Below, piece after piece: positions 43,405 to 52,011 of a DNA stretch of 64,000 bases. The stretch comes from a bacterium (lineage in GTDB: Bacteria; Verrucomicrobiota; Kiritimatiellia; CAIKKV01; CAITUY01): positions 1 to 64,000 of the forward strand of contig JBAWZF010000004.1 in NCBI GenBank assembly GCA_037143175.1, written 5' to 3'. The notes beneath the pieces were generated by a model, which did not search any database, was not told the origin of the DNA, and worked only from the letters and a program-made list of their open reading frames with translations. A program made the position numbers and the translations under genes. Within the stretch, counting starts at the first letter, position 1. Every line of letters starts with the position of its first letter.

Positions 43405-43815
43405 TCACAACCCCAGATCATTTGTATAGTACAAGTACGAGGTCACTTCTTCGAAAGCCTGTCTCCCTTTAGCGGACCAGGTGACGCGGCTCTTCACGAC
43501 AACCAGATCTTCTTTTTCGGCATCCCTTTCAGAAGTGCGTTGATAGGTGAAGTTGAGGGGAGGGTATTCGATGGGGCCCACATTCAGGTTCAGTGCCTTA
43601 AGTTCCTTTTCGTTTTTTTTCTGAACAACCAGAAGCGGATAATCAAGTTCTCCGATTTCCAGAATACGACGCGCCTCGTAGTAATTCTTTGCCGTGCTGA
43701 CGACAGCAAGACAACGCGAGGTGGCGGTCATAAGCACCCCTGCCGAAATGGCCAGGATGGCGAGAGCCATCAGAATCTCGACAAGTGTCATGCCTGCTTT
43801 TGGGGATCTGGGCAC
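43405..43815 (-). CDS. gspI: Type II secretion minor pseudopilin GspI
   Basis: A 136-residue pseudopilin with leader MPRSPKAG, cleavage before MTLVEILMALAILAISAGVL. The globular part is small and beta-rich (EEVTSYLYYTNDL at the end), as for GspI. It lies between gspH (three bases) and gspJ (three bases). Confidence 0.9.
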   Translation of the reverse strand: MPRSPKAGMTLVEILMALAILAISAGVLMTATSRCLAVVSTAKNYYEARRILEIGELDYPLLVVQKKNEKELKALNLNVGPIEYPPLNFTYQRTSERDAEKEDLVVVKSRVTWSAKGRQAFEEVTSYLYYTNDLGL

Positions 43816-43818
43816 GCC

Positions 43819-44427
43819 TCAATTTCCTTTCTGGGTGACTTTGATTGCCCCGACGGCATCCACGGTAACAAGCATACTGCTGCCGAATTCATCAACGACG
43901 CGTGCTTCGAAGGGAGTGCAACGGCCGTTGGATTGATAGACAATCGCTGCCGGTTCGCCTTTCATGCCGCTTTTCTTGCCGTCTACCGTAAAGGATTCAA
44001 TCTGTACCGCATCTAGTTTGCGGGTAATACTGCTAAAAGGTACCGCTGTTTGAGGTTCCTGGGGGGCGTCAGGATCGGGGACAGGGGCCGACACCGGTAC
44101 ATTGTCTTCGGATTTGAAGATCTGATCTCCGGGAAGGGCGGGCGTAGCTGTCCGGAGGGGGGCGACACTCACCAGGTTGTTTTCCTTGTCGAGGGTCAGC
44201 TTCATTTCCTGATTTCGTAGAATGGCGCTGGTGCGTGCATAATTGGCGGCCATGACGACAGTCCGGGTTCCTACCCGCAGCCGGTTGCCCCGGATGGACT
44301 TCATGAGCGAGGGCATAGCCACAATTGTCATAATCCCCATAATGGCAAGCACCATCAGGATTTCCACAAGGGTAAAACCGGGGGAAGGTGAACGGCGCCT
44401 CCAGGGAATGGAAAGTGCAAGGTTCAA
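43819..44427 (-). CDS. gspH: Type II secretion minor pseudopilin GspH
   Basis: A 202-residue pseudopilin: leader RRRSPSPG, then FTLVEILMVLAIMGIMTIVAM. GspH features include ARTSAILRNQEMKLTLD, followed by a beta-rich domain with a Pro/Asp-rich loop (PVPDPDAPQEPQ). It sits directly after gspG. Confidence 0.88.
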   Translation of the reverse strand: MNLALSIPWRRRSPSPGFTLVEILMVLAIMGIMTIVAMPSLMKSIRGNRLRVGTRTVVMAANYARTSAILRNQEMKLTLDKENNLVSVAPLRTATPALPGDQIFKSEDNVPVSAPVPDPDAPQEPQTAVPFSSITRKLDAVQIESFTVDGKKSGMKGEPAAIVYQSNGRCTPFEARVVDEFGSSMLVTVDAVGAIKVTQKGN

Positions 44428-44841
44428 TTAATTTGTAACGAACTCGCCATCAGGTTTACGGGCCTTGAGTTCATACGACTCGCCTTTGACAGCATAGACG
44501 AAATCATCACCCCAGGGGGTTTTGGGCATGCGGCCATCTTTCAAATAGGGGCCGTTCCAGTTGTACTCGCTGCCTTTAGTCAGAAGGCTTTGCAGGCTTG
44601 CGGGTAGCACCCCATTATCCACTTCATAGGTATCGATGGCCGTTCCTATGGCCTGTATGCTCGTGCGCGCCGCCGCGATTTGACTGCCGAGCATACGTCC
44701 TCTGATGCTGACAGTGGCCACGCCAGCGAGGATGCCTAAAATGGCGACTACAAGCAGAATTTCCACCAACGTGAAGCCGGAACGCCGATTATGATCTTTT
44801 GACTTTAACGATAGGACGGATGTAATTTTCTTTGTATTCAT
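44428..44841 (-). CDS. gspG: Type II secretion major pseudopilin GspG
   Basis: Major pseudopilin of 137 residues. Leader MNTKKITSVLSLKSKDHNRR-SG, then FTLVEILLVVAILGILAGVATV. GspG hallmarks: IDTYEVDNGVLPASLQSLL, then WNGPYLKDGRMPKTPWGDDFVY, the conserved loop that precedes the calcium site. GGAGAAAA precedes the ATG. Confidence 0.95.
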   Translation of the reverse strand: MNTKKITSVLSLKSKDHNRRSGFTLVEILLVVAILGILAGVATVSIRGRMLGSQIAAARTSIQAIGTAIDTYEVDNGVLPASLQSLLTKGSEYNWNGPYLKDGRMPKTPWGDDFVYAVKGESYELKARKPDGEFVTN

Positions 44842-44852
44842 AATTTTCTCCT

Positions 44853-46100
44853 TTAGACCCCTAAACCACTGGTGATGTTAAAAACGGCCATGACGATACT
44901 GACAGCGATAAAGCCAACCAGCAGTGCGACGACCACGATCAATATCGGTTCCAGCGCCGTGGTAAACAGTTTAACATTTCTATTCAATTCGTTTTCGTAA
45001 CGATGGGCAATATGTTTCAAGGCACTGGCCATATCCCCCGTTTGCTCTCCAATGGCCAGCATATCTGTCATGAGGGGGGGGAATACTTTCCCCGCCGCTA
45101 GTGGCCCGGAAATGGTGGTGCCGTCAGTAACCCGGTCGCGCGCATTCCTGATTTCGGCGGCGATAACCACGTTATCAACGGTTTTTTCAACGATAGTCAA
45201 AGCCTGCAGGGCCGGAACGCCGTTACTCAGGAGTGTACTCAACGTCCGGGCAAAATTGGCATAGGTACTGGCGGCGACAATGCCCTTGATAAAGGGGGCT
45301 TTCAATTGGATGCGGTGCCACCGTTGCTTCCCCTCCATCGTGTTCAGGTAGCGGTTCAGCAGGAAACTTCCGAGTATCGTTAAGCCAAGTACCAGCCAGC
45401 CGTACTTGAGCATGCCATTACTCAGGGAAATCAGCATGCGAGTAGGGAGGGGTAACGTACTTCCCATTTCAAGAAATATGGCGGAAAATTTCGGGATCAC
45501 AAATACCATCGAGAAGATCATGGTACCAATTCCCATAACGAGAACTATGATTGGATAAACAAGGGCCATGACCACTTTTTCCTTCATATCCTGCATGCGT
45601 TCATAGTGCTCGACCAGCCGTAACATGATTTCAGCCAATGCGCCGCTGGCTTCACCAACCTTGACCATACTGACATAGAGCGAGGGAAATGATTTCGGAT
45701 GTTTGGCCATGGAGTCAGAGAGGGTTGTTCCCTGGATGATCTGATCCCGGAGATCCCGGATAATGTCATCCGAGGAAGATCCCGTTTTTCGGTTGGCCAG
45801 GGTAGATAAGGCCTGGCCGAGATTCATGCCGGAAGCGAGTAGATCGCTAAGTTCCGTGGAGAAGACCAGGATTTCACGGGGCTTCATACGCGGGGTCTTG
45901 TTAAAACTAAAGCTGAACTTGGCGGCCGGGGCCGTGGACTTGGTGGCTTTGGGTTTATTAGGGGTGGTTACGGAGGTAATCGATACCGGGATCAATCCGG
46001 TTTTTTCGACTTGCCGCAGTGCGGCCAGTCGGTCATTGGCCTCAATGGAGCCTTCCACACGTTGTCCGGCTTTATCCTTGGCTATGTAGTTGAAAATCAA
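44853..46100 (-). CDS. gspF: Type II secretion inner-membrane platform protein GspF
   Basis: Polytopic platform protein of 415 residues with two T2SSF domains (about 70-190 and 275-400), each with the EASGALAEIM.RLVEHYE or EQTGDMASALKHIAHRYE motif, and three transmembrane segments (VVMALVYPIIVLVMGIGTMIFS; YGWLVLGLTILGSFLL; ILIVVVALLVGFIAVSIVM). The N-terminal 60 residues (YIAKDKAGQRVEGSIEA) are typical. It overlaps gspE by four bases. Confidence 0.95.
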   Translation of the reverse strand: MIFNYIAKDKAGQRVEGSIEANDRLAALRQVEKTGLIPVSITSVTTPNKPKATKSTAPAAKFSFSFNKTPRMKPREILVFSTELSDLLASGMNLGQALSTLANRKTGSSSDDIIRDLRDQIIQGTTLSDSMAKHPKSFPSLYVSMVKVGEASGALAEIMLRLVEHYERMQDMKEKVVMALVYPIIVLVMGIGTMIFSMVFVIPKFSAIFLEMGSTLPLPTRMLISLSNGMLKYGWLVLGLTILGSFLLNRYLNTMEGKQRWHRIQLKAPFIKGIVAASTYANFARTLSTLLSNGVPALQALTIVEKTVDNVVIAAEIRNARDRVTDGTTISGPLAAGKVFPPLMTDMLAIGEQTGDMASALKHIAHRYENELNRNVKLFTTALEPILIVVVALLVGFIAVSIVMAVFNITSGLGV

Positions 46101-47806
46101 TCGGCATCCTCCGAGACGCGAACCACTTCTTCCACGGTGGTAATACCTTCAAGCACCTTGATCCAGCCGTCATCGCGCAAAGTCTGCATCCCTTCCTCAA
46201 CTGCCTTTTGTTTGATGGCGTTGGAGGAGGAGCGTTGCAGGATCAGATGCTCAATACCCTCAGAAATCGCAAGCAATTCATAAAGGCCGGTTCGCCCCCG
46301 GAATCCAGTCATTCGGCATTTTTCGCAGCCGACCGGCTCATGCATGCTCGCTGTGGCGATTTTATCCAAAGGAAATCCAAGACTTCCCAGCAGAACCATG
46401 TCTGGATTTTTGACCGGGCGCTTGCAGGCCGGGCAGAGTCGACGTACCAAACGTTGGGCAACGACTGCTTCCAGGGATGAAGCCACAAGAAAGGGTTCTA
46501 CCCCCATATCGAGCAGTCGGGTAACCGCGCCGCCTGCATCGTTAGTATGCAGGGTACTGAACACCAAATGACCTGTCAGCGAGGCTCGAATGGCAATTTC
46601 GGCAGTTTCAAAGTCCCGGATTTCACCGATCATGATGATGTCCGGATCCTGACGCAGGATAGAGCGCAGGGCATTGGCGAAGGTCAGTCCGATTTCAGAT
46701 TTGACGTTACACTGGTTGATGCCCGCCATTTCATATTCAATCGGATCCTCGACCGTAATAATGCGCTGATCAATGGTGTTGATCTCGTGCAGATAGGCAT
46801 ACAGAGAAGTTGATTTCCCCGACCCCGTTGGCCCGGTTACAAGAATGATACCATTGGGCTTTTCAATGATCTTCCGGATAATGGTTTCATCCCGTTCGCG
46901 GAGGCCCAACTGTCTGAGGCCAATGAATTCCTTGCCTCGCATAAGCAACCGCAAGCTGACGCTCTCGCCATAGGTGGTGGGCAAGGTGGATACACGGATG
47001 TCAATGTCCTCGCCCTGAATGCGCATGCCGATACGTCCGTCCTGCGGCAGGCGTTTTTCGGCAATATCCATATTGGCCATAACCTTGATACGCGAGATAA
47101 TGGCGGCCTGAAAACGGGAGAGCTGCGCGGGAAGCGGTGTCTGATGTAATACCCCGTCAACCCGGTAGCGGATGCGTAACTGGGTTTCCATCGGCTCCAT
47201 ATGTATATCTGTGGCGCGTTCCTGATAGGCCTCCCAGATAATCTGGTTCACGAAGCGGACAATCGAGGCTTCCTGATCAAGTTCACCCAGATCGGTTTTC
47301 ATGAGGGCATCGTCGGGAGCAACCTCGATACGATGGTCGTCCTGCATCAGTTTTTCCATCGTATCCGCACCGACACCGTAGAATTTCTTTGTGGCACCGG
47401 CGATATCGTTCAGCAAGCCCAATGCGAGCTTAACCCTCATGCCAGAGGCCAGACGTAGGGCGTCCACGAGTCCGCTATCAAACGGATCGTTGGTGGCCAC
47501 CATCAGGGCTCCATTTTCAATGGAATAGGGGATGACGTTGTATTGAAAAACAGTCCGGGTAGGTAGTTTTTCCAGAATAGACGCTTCGATGGACATGGTG
47601 CCAAGACGTAGAAAGGGGACATGCAGTACTGTGGCGAGTGATTCGAGAAATGCATCTTCGGTGGTAAACCCCTGGGCGACAGCCGCACGGGTTATGGAAA
47701 GGTCGTTCTGCTGGGCATGTTGGAGCAGGGTGGTGATCTGTGCATCAGACAGGAGTCCAGTGCGTTTCAGCAACCCCGTTAAACTGGTCGGCAATGCAGT
47801 CGTCAT
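46097..47806 (-). CDS. gspE: Type II secretion ATPase GspE
   Basis: Cytoplasmic ATPase that drives pseudopilus assembly. The 569 residues hold an N1E/MshEN-type N-terminus (about 65-145, VFQYNVIPYSIENGALMVATNDP), Walker A GPTGSGKST at 325-333, the aspartate box, Walker B DPDIIMIGEIRD near 387, the histidine box TGHLVFSTLHTNDA, and the four-cysteine zinc motif LCPAC ... CEKC (about residues 485-520). First of the tight gspE-F-G-H-I-J-K-L-M-D gene run. Confidence 0.96.
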   Translation of the reverse strand: MTTALPTSLTGLLKRTGLLSDAQITTLLQHAQQNDLSITRAAVAQGFTTEDAFLESLATVLHVPFLRLGTMSIEASILEKLPTRTVFQYNVIPYSIENGALMVATNDPFDSGLVDALRLASGMRVKLALGLLNDIAGATKKFYGVGADTMEKLMQDDHRIEVAPDDALMKTDLGELDQEASIVRFVNQIIWEAYQERATDIHMEPMETQLRIRYRVDGVLHQTPLPAQLSRFQAAIISRIKVMANMDIAEKRLPQDGRIGMRIQGEDIDIRVSTLPTTYGESVSLRLLMRGKEFIGLRQLGLRERDETIIRKIIEKPNGIILVTGPTGSGKSTSLYAYLHEINTIDQRIITVEDPIEYEMAGINQCNVKSEIGLTFANALRSILRQDPDIIMIGEIRDFETAEIAIRASLTGHLVFSTLHTNDAGGAVTRLLDMGVEPFLVASSLEAVVAQRLVRRLCPACKRPVKNPDMVLLGSLGFPLDKIATASMHEPVGCEKCRMTGFRGRTGLYELLAISEGIEHLILQRSSSNAIKQKAVEEGMQTLRDDGWIKVLEGITTVEEVVRVSEDAD

Positions 47807-47864
47807 AGGTCATATAGCATAGGAAACAGAACTCTTTAAGTCAATGTGAGAGCCGTTGGGATGA

Positions 47865-48287
47865 TTATTGCTTGATATTCGTGTCGGATTTCACACTGAT
47901 CGTCACTCTGGGGGAATTTGTCGAGTTTCCCGATTTGAAGAGGTTTGTTGGCGACATTTTTCGGGATGTGGGGGTATGTGGGCAGTAGCGGGGGTAACTC
48001 TGAATCCAGGGGGAAGAGACGTAGGTTACGGTCGGTCTTGACCAGTAGGCTTCCTCCGCTGCCCGCTCAGCGCGCAAAGCGCGTGCCTCGGCCGCCGCAG
48101 TGCGTTGCTGCAGGTCCGCCAGCTGTTCCCGGACTCTAGCCTGCTCGACTTCGATCTGGTATTGCTTGGAGAGATTGGCGTAGATGGTGTCGTCAACCTT
48201 GATGGTTTCGGCTGTCGCCATAAAAGCTCCCCAGGCCATCAGACTCCCGGCCACCAACCCTTTGATAATCCTATGCTTCAGGTTCAT
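47865..48287 (-). CDS. Small exported coiled-coil protein before gspE
   Basis: Not recognised. A 140-residue protein with a signal peptide (KGLVAGSLMAWGAFMATA-E), an Ala/Arg/Glu-rich coiled coil (EQARVREQLADLQQRTAAA, then EARALRAERAAEEA) in residues 48-80, and a Ser/Pro/Thr-rich C-terminus. It lies 58 bases upstream of gspE on the same strand and could be the first gene of the operon; two inverted repeats lie upstream of it. Confidence 0.65.
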   Translation of the reverse strand: MNLKHRIIKGLVAGSLMAWGAFMATAETIKVDDTIYANLSKQYQIEVEQARVREQLADLQQRTAAAEARALRAERAAEEAYWSRPTVTYVSSPWIQSYPRYCPHTPTSRKMSPTNLFKSGNSTNSPRVTISVKSDTNIKQ

Positions 48288-48306
48288 GTTATCTTCCCTC
48301 GCTTAT

Positions 48307-48328
48307 TTACCATTTTGCATTTTGGTAA
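48307..48328. promoter_or_regulatory. Inverted repeat upstream of the exported protein gene
   Basis: TTACCA-N10-TGGTAA, 20 bases before the minus-strand start at 48287 and within the divergent intergenic region; possible operator. Confidence 0.4.
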
Positions 48329-48336
48329 TCCTAAAC

Positions 48337-48354
48337 ACCAGTTAAACGACTGGT
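48337..48354. promoter_or_regulatory. Second inverted repeat in the divergent region
   Basis: ACCAGT-TAAACG-ACTGGT, between the exported-protein gene and the ACT-domain gene. Could be an operator serving either side. Confidence 0.4.
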
Positions 48355-48416
48355 ATTAACAATTGAGAAAATGAATTTATTTTTAACCCCCTTCGTGTTG
48401 TGGTAAATAAAGAGTC

Positions 48417-48683
48417 ATGAAAACACACAAACACATCATTGTAGGCGTTCATATCACGGATCGAGTTAAACATGCGGGTGCTGTGCAGAAGGTATTCACT
48501 GAATACGGGATCCACATCAAGACCCGATTGGGATTGCATGATGTTGAGGGAAGTAGCTCCTCGTCCAGCGGGATCATCCTGCTTGAACTCGTCGGAGACG
48601 AGAAGAAATGTTCTTCCATTATCAAAAAGCTCACAGCCATCCGTGGTGTGGAGGCGGAAAAAATGGTGTTTAGTCACGACTGA
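48417..48683 (+). CDS. Small ACT-like regulator, TM1266 type
   Basis: An 88-residue single-domain protein resembling the TM1266/putative iron-only hydrogenase system regulator family: KHIIVGVHITDRVKHAGAVQKVFTEYG, then KTRLGLHDV, a short Ser-rich loop (SSSSSSG) and IILLELVGDEKKCSSIIKKL, ending with the GVEAEKMVF strand. This is an ACT-like (beta-alpha-beta) fold known to bind small ligands. No hydrogenase genes are near. Transcribed away from the gsp operon; role unknown. Confidence 0.7.
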   Translation: MKTHKHIIVGVHITDRVKHAGAVQKVFTEYGIHIKTRLGLHDVEGSSSSSSGIILLELVGDEKKCSSIIKKLTAIRGVEAEKMVFSHD

Positions 48684-48834
48684 ATTGCATTTGGGACCAT
48701 TTCGGGGGATCCCGCCAACCAGGCAACGATGAAAGTCTCCGTAACGGTAGATTTTGTCAGCATGGATACAGCGAATGGGGCCAGGGAGAAGCATCTACGC
48801 TCGTTTGATTTCTTCGAGTTGATGAGGAGAAACT

Positions 48835-49959
48835 ATGGCTAAAGTTACACTGGAACATGTCGACAAGATATATACCGGGAACGTCAAGGCGGTGTCGGAT
48901 TTTAATTTAGAGATCCGGGATGGGGAATTTGTGGTATTTGTCGGGCCTTCCGGGTGCGGCAAGTCCACCACGCTGCGGATGGTGGCGGGCCTGGAGGAAA
49001 TCAGTGGGGGCGTGATTCGTATCGGTGATCGGGTGGTGAATGACGTGCCGCCCAAGGATCGTGATATCGCCATGGTCTTCCAGAATTATGCTCTCTATCC
49101 ACACATGACCGTGAAGGAGAACATGGCATTCGGTCTTAAGCTGCGGAAGTTTCCTGCGAAGGAAATTGAGGCGCGGGTGCAGGAGGCCGCCCAGATTCTC
49201 GGCATCGGGGAACTTCTGGAACGACGCCCTAAGGCCTTGTCGGGTGGCCAGCGCCAGCGTGTGGCGGTGGGCCGTGCCATCGTTCGCAAGCCGGCCGTAT
49301 TCCTGTTCGATGAACCGCTCTCCAACCTGGACGCGAAGATGCGGGTTCAGATGCGGGTGGAGATCAGTCGACTCCATCATCAGTTGAATACCACCATGAT
49401 TTATGTGACGCATGACCAAGTTGAGGCGATGACGATGGGGCAGCGTCTGGTGGTGATGAAAGACGGGTTAATCCAGCAGGTTGCCGAGCCCCTTAAACTC
49501 TACAACAACCCGATCAACCGGTTTGTTGCCGGGTTCATCGGTATGCCGCCGATGAATTTCTTTGAAGGCACGATTCGGATGGCGAACGGGGCGCTACAGT
49601 TCGAAGGACCCGGCGGGATGCGTTTGACTGTGCCGGAGAAAGACAAGGCCGCATTGGGGGCATATATCGACAAGGCTGTGACTCTGGGCTTACGTCCTGA
49701 AGATATTGGCTCAGCGGTCGCGGAGCAGTTGTCCGGGGCATCGCGGATTCAGGCAACAGTGGAAGTTATCGAGCCGATGGGTTCGGAGTCTTATATCTAT
49801 TTCCGGGCCGCCGACACGACCTTCATCAGTCGGGTGGATGCCCATCGCAAGTTCGAGGTAGGTGAGACCGCTCAGCCTGCGGTATTCATCGATAAGGCTC
49901 ATTTCTTCGATCGTCAGACCGATCGCCGCATTGAGGCACCTGCTTGCCGTCAACGGTAA
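48835..49959 (+). CDS. Carbohydrate ABC transporter ATPase, MsmX/UgpC/MalK type
   Basis: A 374-residue ATPase for CUT1-family sugar importers: Walker A GPSGCGKST, Q-loop VFQNYALYPHMTVKENMAFGL, signature LSGGQRQRVAVGRAIV, Walker B FLFDEPLSNLDAKMR, switch THDQVEAMTM, and a C-terminal TOBE-like regulatory domain with LGLRPEDI. No binding protein or permease lies next to it, so it is probably a shared ATPase serving several sugar importers, as MsmX does. GAGGAGA precedes the ATG. Confidence 0.93.
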   Translation: MAKVTLEHVDKIYTGNVKAVSDFNLEIRDGEFVVFVGPSGCGKSTTLRMVAGLEEISGGVIRIGDRVVNDVPPKDRDIAMVFQNYALYPHMTVKENMAFGLKLRKFPAKEIEARVQEAAQILGIGELLERRPKALSGGQRQRVAVGRAIVRKPAVFLFDEPLSNLDAKMRVQMRVEISRLHHQLNTTMIYVTHDQVEAMTMGQRLVVMKDGLIQQVAEPLKLYNNPINRFVAGFIGMPPMNFFEGTIRMANGALQFEGPGGMRLTVPEKDKAALGAYIDKAVTLGLRPEDIGSAVAEQLSGASRIQATVEVIEPMGSESYIYFRAADTTFISRVDAHRKFEVGETAQPAVFIDKAHFFDRQTDRRIEAPACRQR

Positions 49960-49961
49960 GA

Positions 49962-50152
49962 TCATGGCTCCGGTTGGTGCGAGAGGTGGCCAGTGTCGCC
50001 GTCTTGCCGCAAAGGTTTAGCGTTTTTTCGAGGGTATATTCGAAACGGTCTTTCGAGAACGCTTCCTTCAAGAAGCAATGATGGATGCGCAACACATCGC
50101 CAAAGTCGCGAAGCAAGCGGTCGCTAACCCCAAAAACACGATCTGAAGCGCT
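49962..50152 (-). pseudogene. Gene fragment, family uncertain
   Basis: An open stretch on the minus strand without a start codon (begins after a stop at 50153-50155) whose translation has the look of real protein: RDFGDVLRIHHCFLKEAF, then SKDRFEYTLEKTLNLCG and ATLATSRTNRSHDLTVDG. It then runs into the 3' end of the ATPase gene on the other strand. I cannot assign it safely; the F.KD.FEY.LE and HD.T.DG pattern recalls some nuclease-like proteins. It is a remnant at most. Confidence 0.3.
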
Positions 50153-50158
50153 TCAGAT
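50141..50158 (+). terminator. Perfect 18-bp palindrome, possible terminator
   Basis: ATCTGAAGC followed directly by GCTTCAGAT, then TCATTTTTC. It could form a hairpin with a short loop and end the transcript from the ATPase gene. An operator for the following ECF sigma gene is an alternative. Confidence 0.35.
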
Positions 50159-50221
50159 TCATTTTTCATCAGTTCTTTTTCCTTCATCGACTCGAGTAGA
50201 TTCTATTGGTATAAGACGGTC

Positions 50222-50791
50222 ATGACCGACCGGCATGACATAGACCGTGATTTGGTGGACAGAGTCCGCGAGGGTGACCATGCCGCATATTCGCAGCTCA
50301 TGGATTATTATCAGGGATCTATTCTTAATTTCGTTTACCGATTGGTAGGGAGCCGGGAAGAGGCTGAAGATATCGCCCAGGATGTCTTCGTTCGTGCCTA
50401 TCAAAAGCTTGACTCATTTACCTTTCGCACGTCACGCGACCGTTTTTCGACCTGGCTGTATCAATTGGCCCGCAATGCAGCGATTGATGTTTTGCGACGG
50501 CGCCAGCGTCGACCGGTTCAGTCGCTTGATGAATTCCCGCTGCTGGGGCCCGTTGCCGTGGGTAATCCGGCGCTGGACACCGGCGACAGGGAGCGGGAGC
50601 GGGCGATTTCCGCGGCCTTTGCCGAACTCCCTGAAGATCAACGCACAGCATTGGTGCTTTCGGTTTATGAAGGGCAATCCTATGCCGATATCGCCGTGAT
50701 TATGAAGGCCTCGGTTAAATCAGTGGAATCACGGATATACCGGGCCCGTCAGTCCATGCGTCAGCAATTGGCCGCTTTTCTTGCGAAATAA
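50222..50791 (+). CDS. ECF sigma factor of a Cnr-like metal-response module
   Basis: A 189-residue ECF sigma factor: region 2 (AYSQLMDYYQGSILNFVYRLVGSREEAEDIAQDVFVRAY) and region 4 (LPEDQRTALVLSVYEGQSYADIAVIMKASVKSVESRIYRARQS). Its neighbours are a small one-helix membrane protein and a CnrX-like periplasmic sensor, then the metal efflux genes. This is the plan of cnrYXH-cnrCBA in Cupriavidus, in which CnrH is released from CnrY when CnrX binds metal. It should therefore drive the downstream genes. Confidence 0.92.
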   Translation: MTDRHDIDRDLVDRVREGDHAAYSQLMDYYQGSILNFVYRLVGSREEAEDIAQDVFVRAYQKLDSFTFRTSRDRFSTWLYQLARNAAIDVLRRRQRRPVQSLDEFPLLGPVAVGNPALDTGDRERERAISAAFAELPEDQRTALVLSVYEGQSYADIAVIMKASVKSVESRIYRARQSMRQQLAAFLAK

Positions 50792-50844
50792 TATTTCTGC
50801 GAGGGTTATTCCTTCCAGCAACGTTTCACTAGTATAAGGGAGCA

Positions 50845-51204
50845 ATGGGAGCCGTGAAAACGAATCAAAATAATAGTGATGTGCCAGATGATGAAAAACT
50901 GGATGCGTTACTGGGGAAGTGGAAGGGGATTACCCCTGCGCCAGGTTTTAATGAGACGGTATGGCGGCGGTTAAGTGTAACGGCCCCACAAAAGAAGCAT
51001 TCAGGGAGAATTTTCACGTGGTTCAGGGATAACGTGAAGCCACTGGATGTTTTTGCGGCATTGGGAGGTATGGCGGCGGGATTGCTCTTATCCCTGCAAA
51101 TTTCAAACCATGATGGGGCGCAGGTGGATTCGCGTTTCCAGATCCTGAAGTCTTCAAGTTTAACCAGAGGCTATGTGCAGTTAGCTTCGCAGCAGATAAA
51201 ATGA
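50845..51204 (+). CDS. Putative membrane anti-sigma factor (CnrY-like position)
   Basis: Not recognisable by strong motifs. A 119-residue protein with a cytoplasmic N-terminus (DDEKLDALLGKWKGITPAPGFNETVW), a single transmembrane helix (about residues 70-88, VFAALGGMAAGLLLSLQI) and a short external tail. Position between an ECF sigma gene and a CnrX-like sensor, and the one-helix plan with a roughly 65-residue inside domain, point to an anti-sigma factor. The end overlaps the next start by four bases. The ATG at 50845 and the GTG at 50854 are both possible starts. Confidence 0.65.
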   Translation: MGAVKTNQNNSDVPDDEKLDALLGKWKGITPAPGFNETVWRRLSVTAPQKKHSGRIFTWFRDNVKPLDVFAALGGMAAGLLLSLQISNHDGAQVDSRFQILKSSSLTRGYVQLASQQIK

Positions 51205-51677
51205 ACTACAAAAGATTGTCTATTTTGTTGGCAGGGGTCCTGGTGGCTTTATCGGCCATGCTGGCTGTCCGAGCATATGGGCCGCGTCCTATGTCCTCGA
51301 TCGAGTCCTTGCGTGACATACGCTGGTTGAAGGAATCGTTGCAGTTAACTCCCGTGCAGGAGGCTGACATTCAGCGGATACATCAGGACTTGGCGAAAAC
51401 TCTGTCAACTTGTTGTATGAAACATTGTCAGGCCCGTGACGCCTTTATGGAGTCATTATTTGCCGCAACCAATGGACTGGAACGTTCACAATCACTGATT
51501 GATGAAATGTCCGATGCACAGGCGGCGAGCGAATTGGCAACGCTGGTTAATATGTATCGTGTGCACGAAGTATTGACCCCTCAACAACGCATCATCTTTG
51601 AACGGCAAGTGAAGGCGATGGATTGCACAATGCGATCGGCGGGTGGCGGTTCTTCTTGCAGGTGTATGTCTGAGTGA
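51201..51677 (+). CDS. CnrX/CpxP-like periplasmic metal sensor
   Basis: A 158-residue protein with an N-terminal signal anchor (about 7-25) and a helical periplasmic domain of the heavy-metal-resistance (CnrX, ZraP, CpxP) type: WLKESLQLTPVQEADIQRIHQDL, then ARDAFMESLFAATN, and VHEVLTPQQRIIFERQVKAM. Metal ligands may include CCMKHC near residues 72-77 and the C-terminal CRCM, with Met and His nearby; the cysteines are unusual for CnrX and would suit Cu(I). It should sense periplasmic metal and control the preceding sigma/anti-sigma pair. Confidence 0.8.
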   Translation: MNYKRLSILLAGVLVALSAMLAVRAYGPRPMSSIESLRDIRWLKESLQLTPVQEADIQRIHQDLAKTLSTCCMKHCQARDAFMESLFAATNGLERSQSLIDEMSDAQAASELATLVNMYRVHEVLTPQQRIIFERQVKAMDCTMRSAGGGSSCRCMSE

Positions 51678-51714
51678 ATAGGTGTCTAAAAACATAGAGG
51701 AAGGAAATAAGAAG

Positions 51715-51975
51715 ATGAAAGCATTGCTATTAGTGGGTGTGATATTGGCGTCGGCAGCAATGGCGTTTGCTGAACCAACCAATGCGGTAGCGGTTAAAGC
51801 GCAAACCACCTGTCCCGTGATGGGCGGCGCTGTGAATCATAAGGTATTCGCCGATTATCAGGGGCAGCGGATTTACTTCTGCTGCAACGGTTGCCCTGCG
51901 GCCTTTAAGAAGGATCCCGAGAAATATATGAAAAAATTCAAGAATGAAGGGGTTGCGTTGGAGAAGGTTAAATAG
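51715..51975 (+). CDS. Periplasmic YHS-domain metal-binding protein
   Basis: An 86-residue protein: signal peptide (MKALLLVGVILASAAMAFA-E) and one YHS/TRASH-like domain, with CPVMGGAVNHKVFADYQG, then YFCCNGCPAAFKKDPEKY. The cysteines (CPVM, CCNGC) are typical of copper-related YHS proteins found beside cus genes. I chose ATG 51715 because AAGGAAATAAGAAG is before it and the signal peptide starts there. It is a probable periplasmic metal carrier or buffer. Confidence 0.88.
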   Translation: MKALLLVGVILASAAMAFAEPTNAVAVKAQTTCPVMGGAVNHKVFADYQGQRIYFCCNGCPAAFKKDPEKYMKKFKNEGVALEKVK

Positions 51976-52011
51976 CAGTGGGCAGTGGGCAGCGGGAAAG
52001 GGAGTAAGCGT

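Noticed and set aside
43540-44016. A 158-codon plus-strand frame in the gsp operon
   Set aside because: Antisense to gspI and gspH, both of which have pseudopilin motifs.
48342-48794. A 150-codon minus-strand frame over the ACT-like gene
   Set aside because: It covers the ACT-like gene in antisense and crosses the inverted repeats; no recognisable domain.
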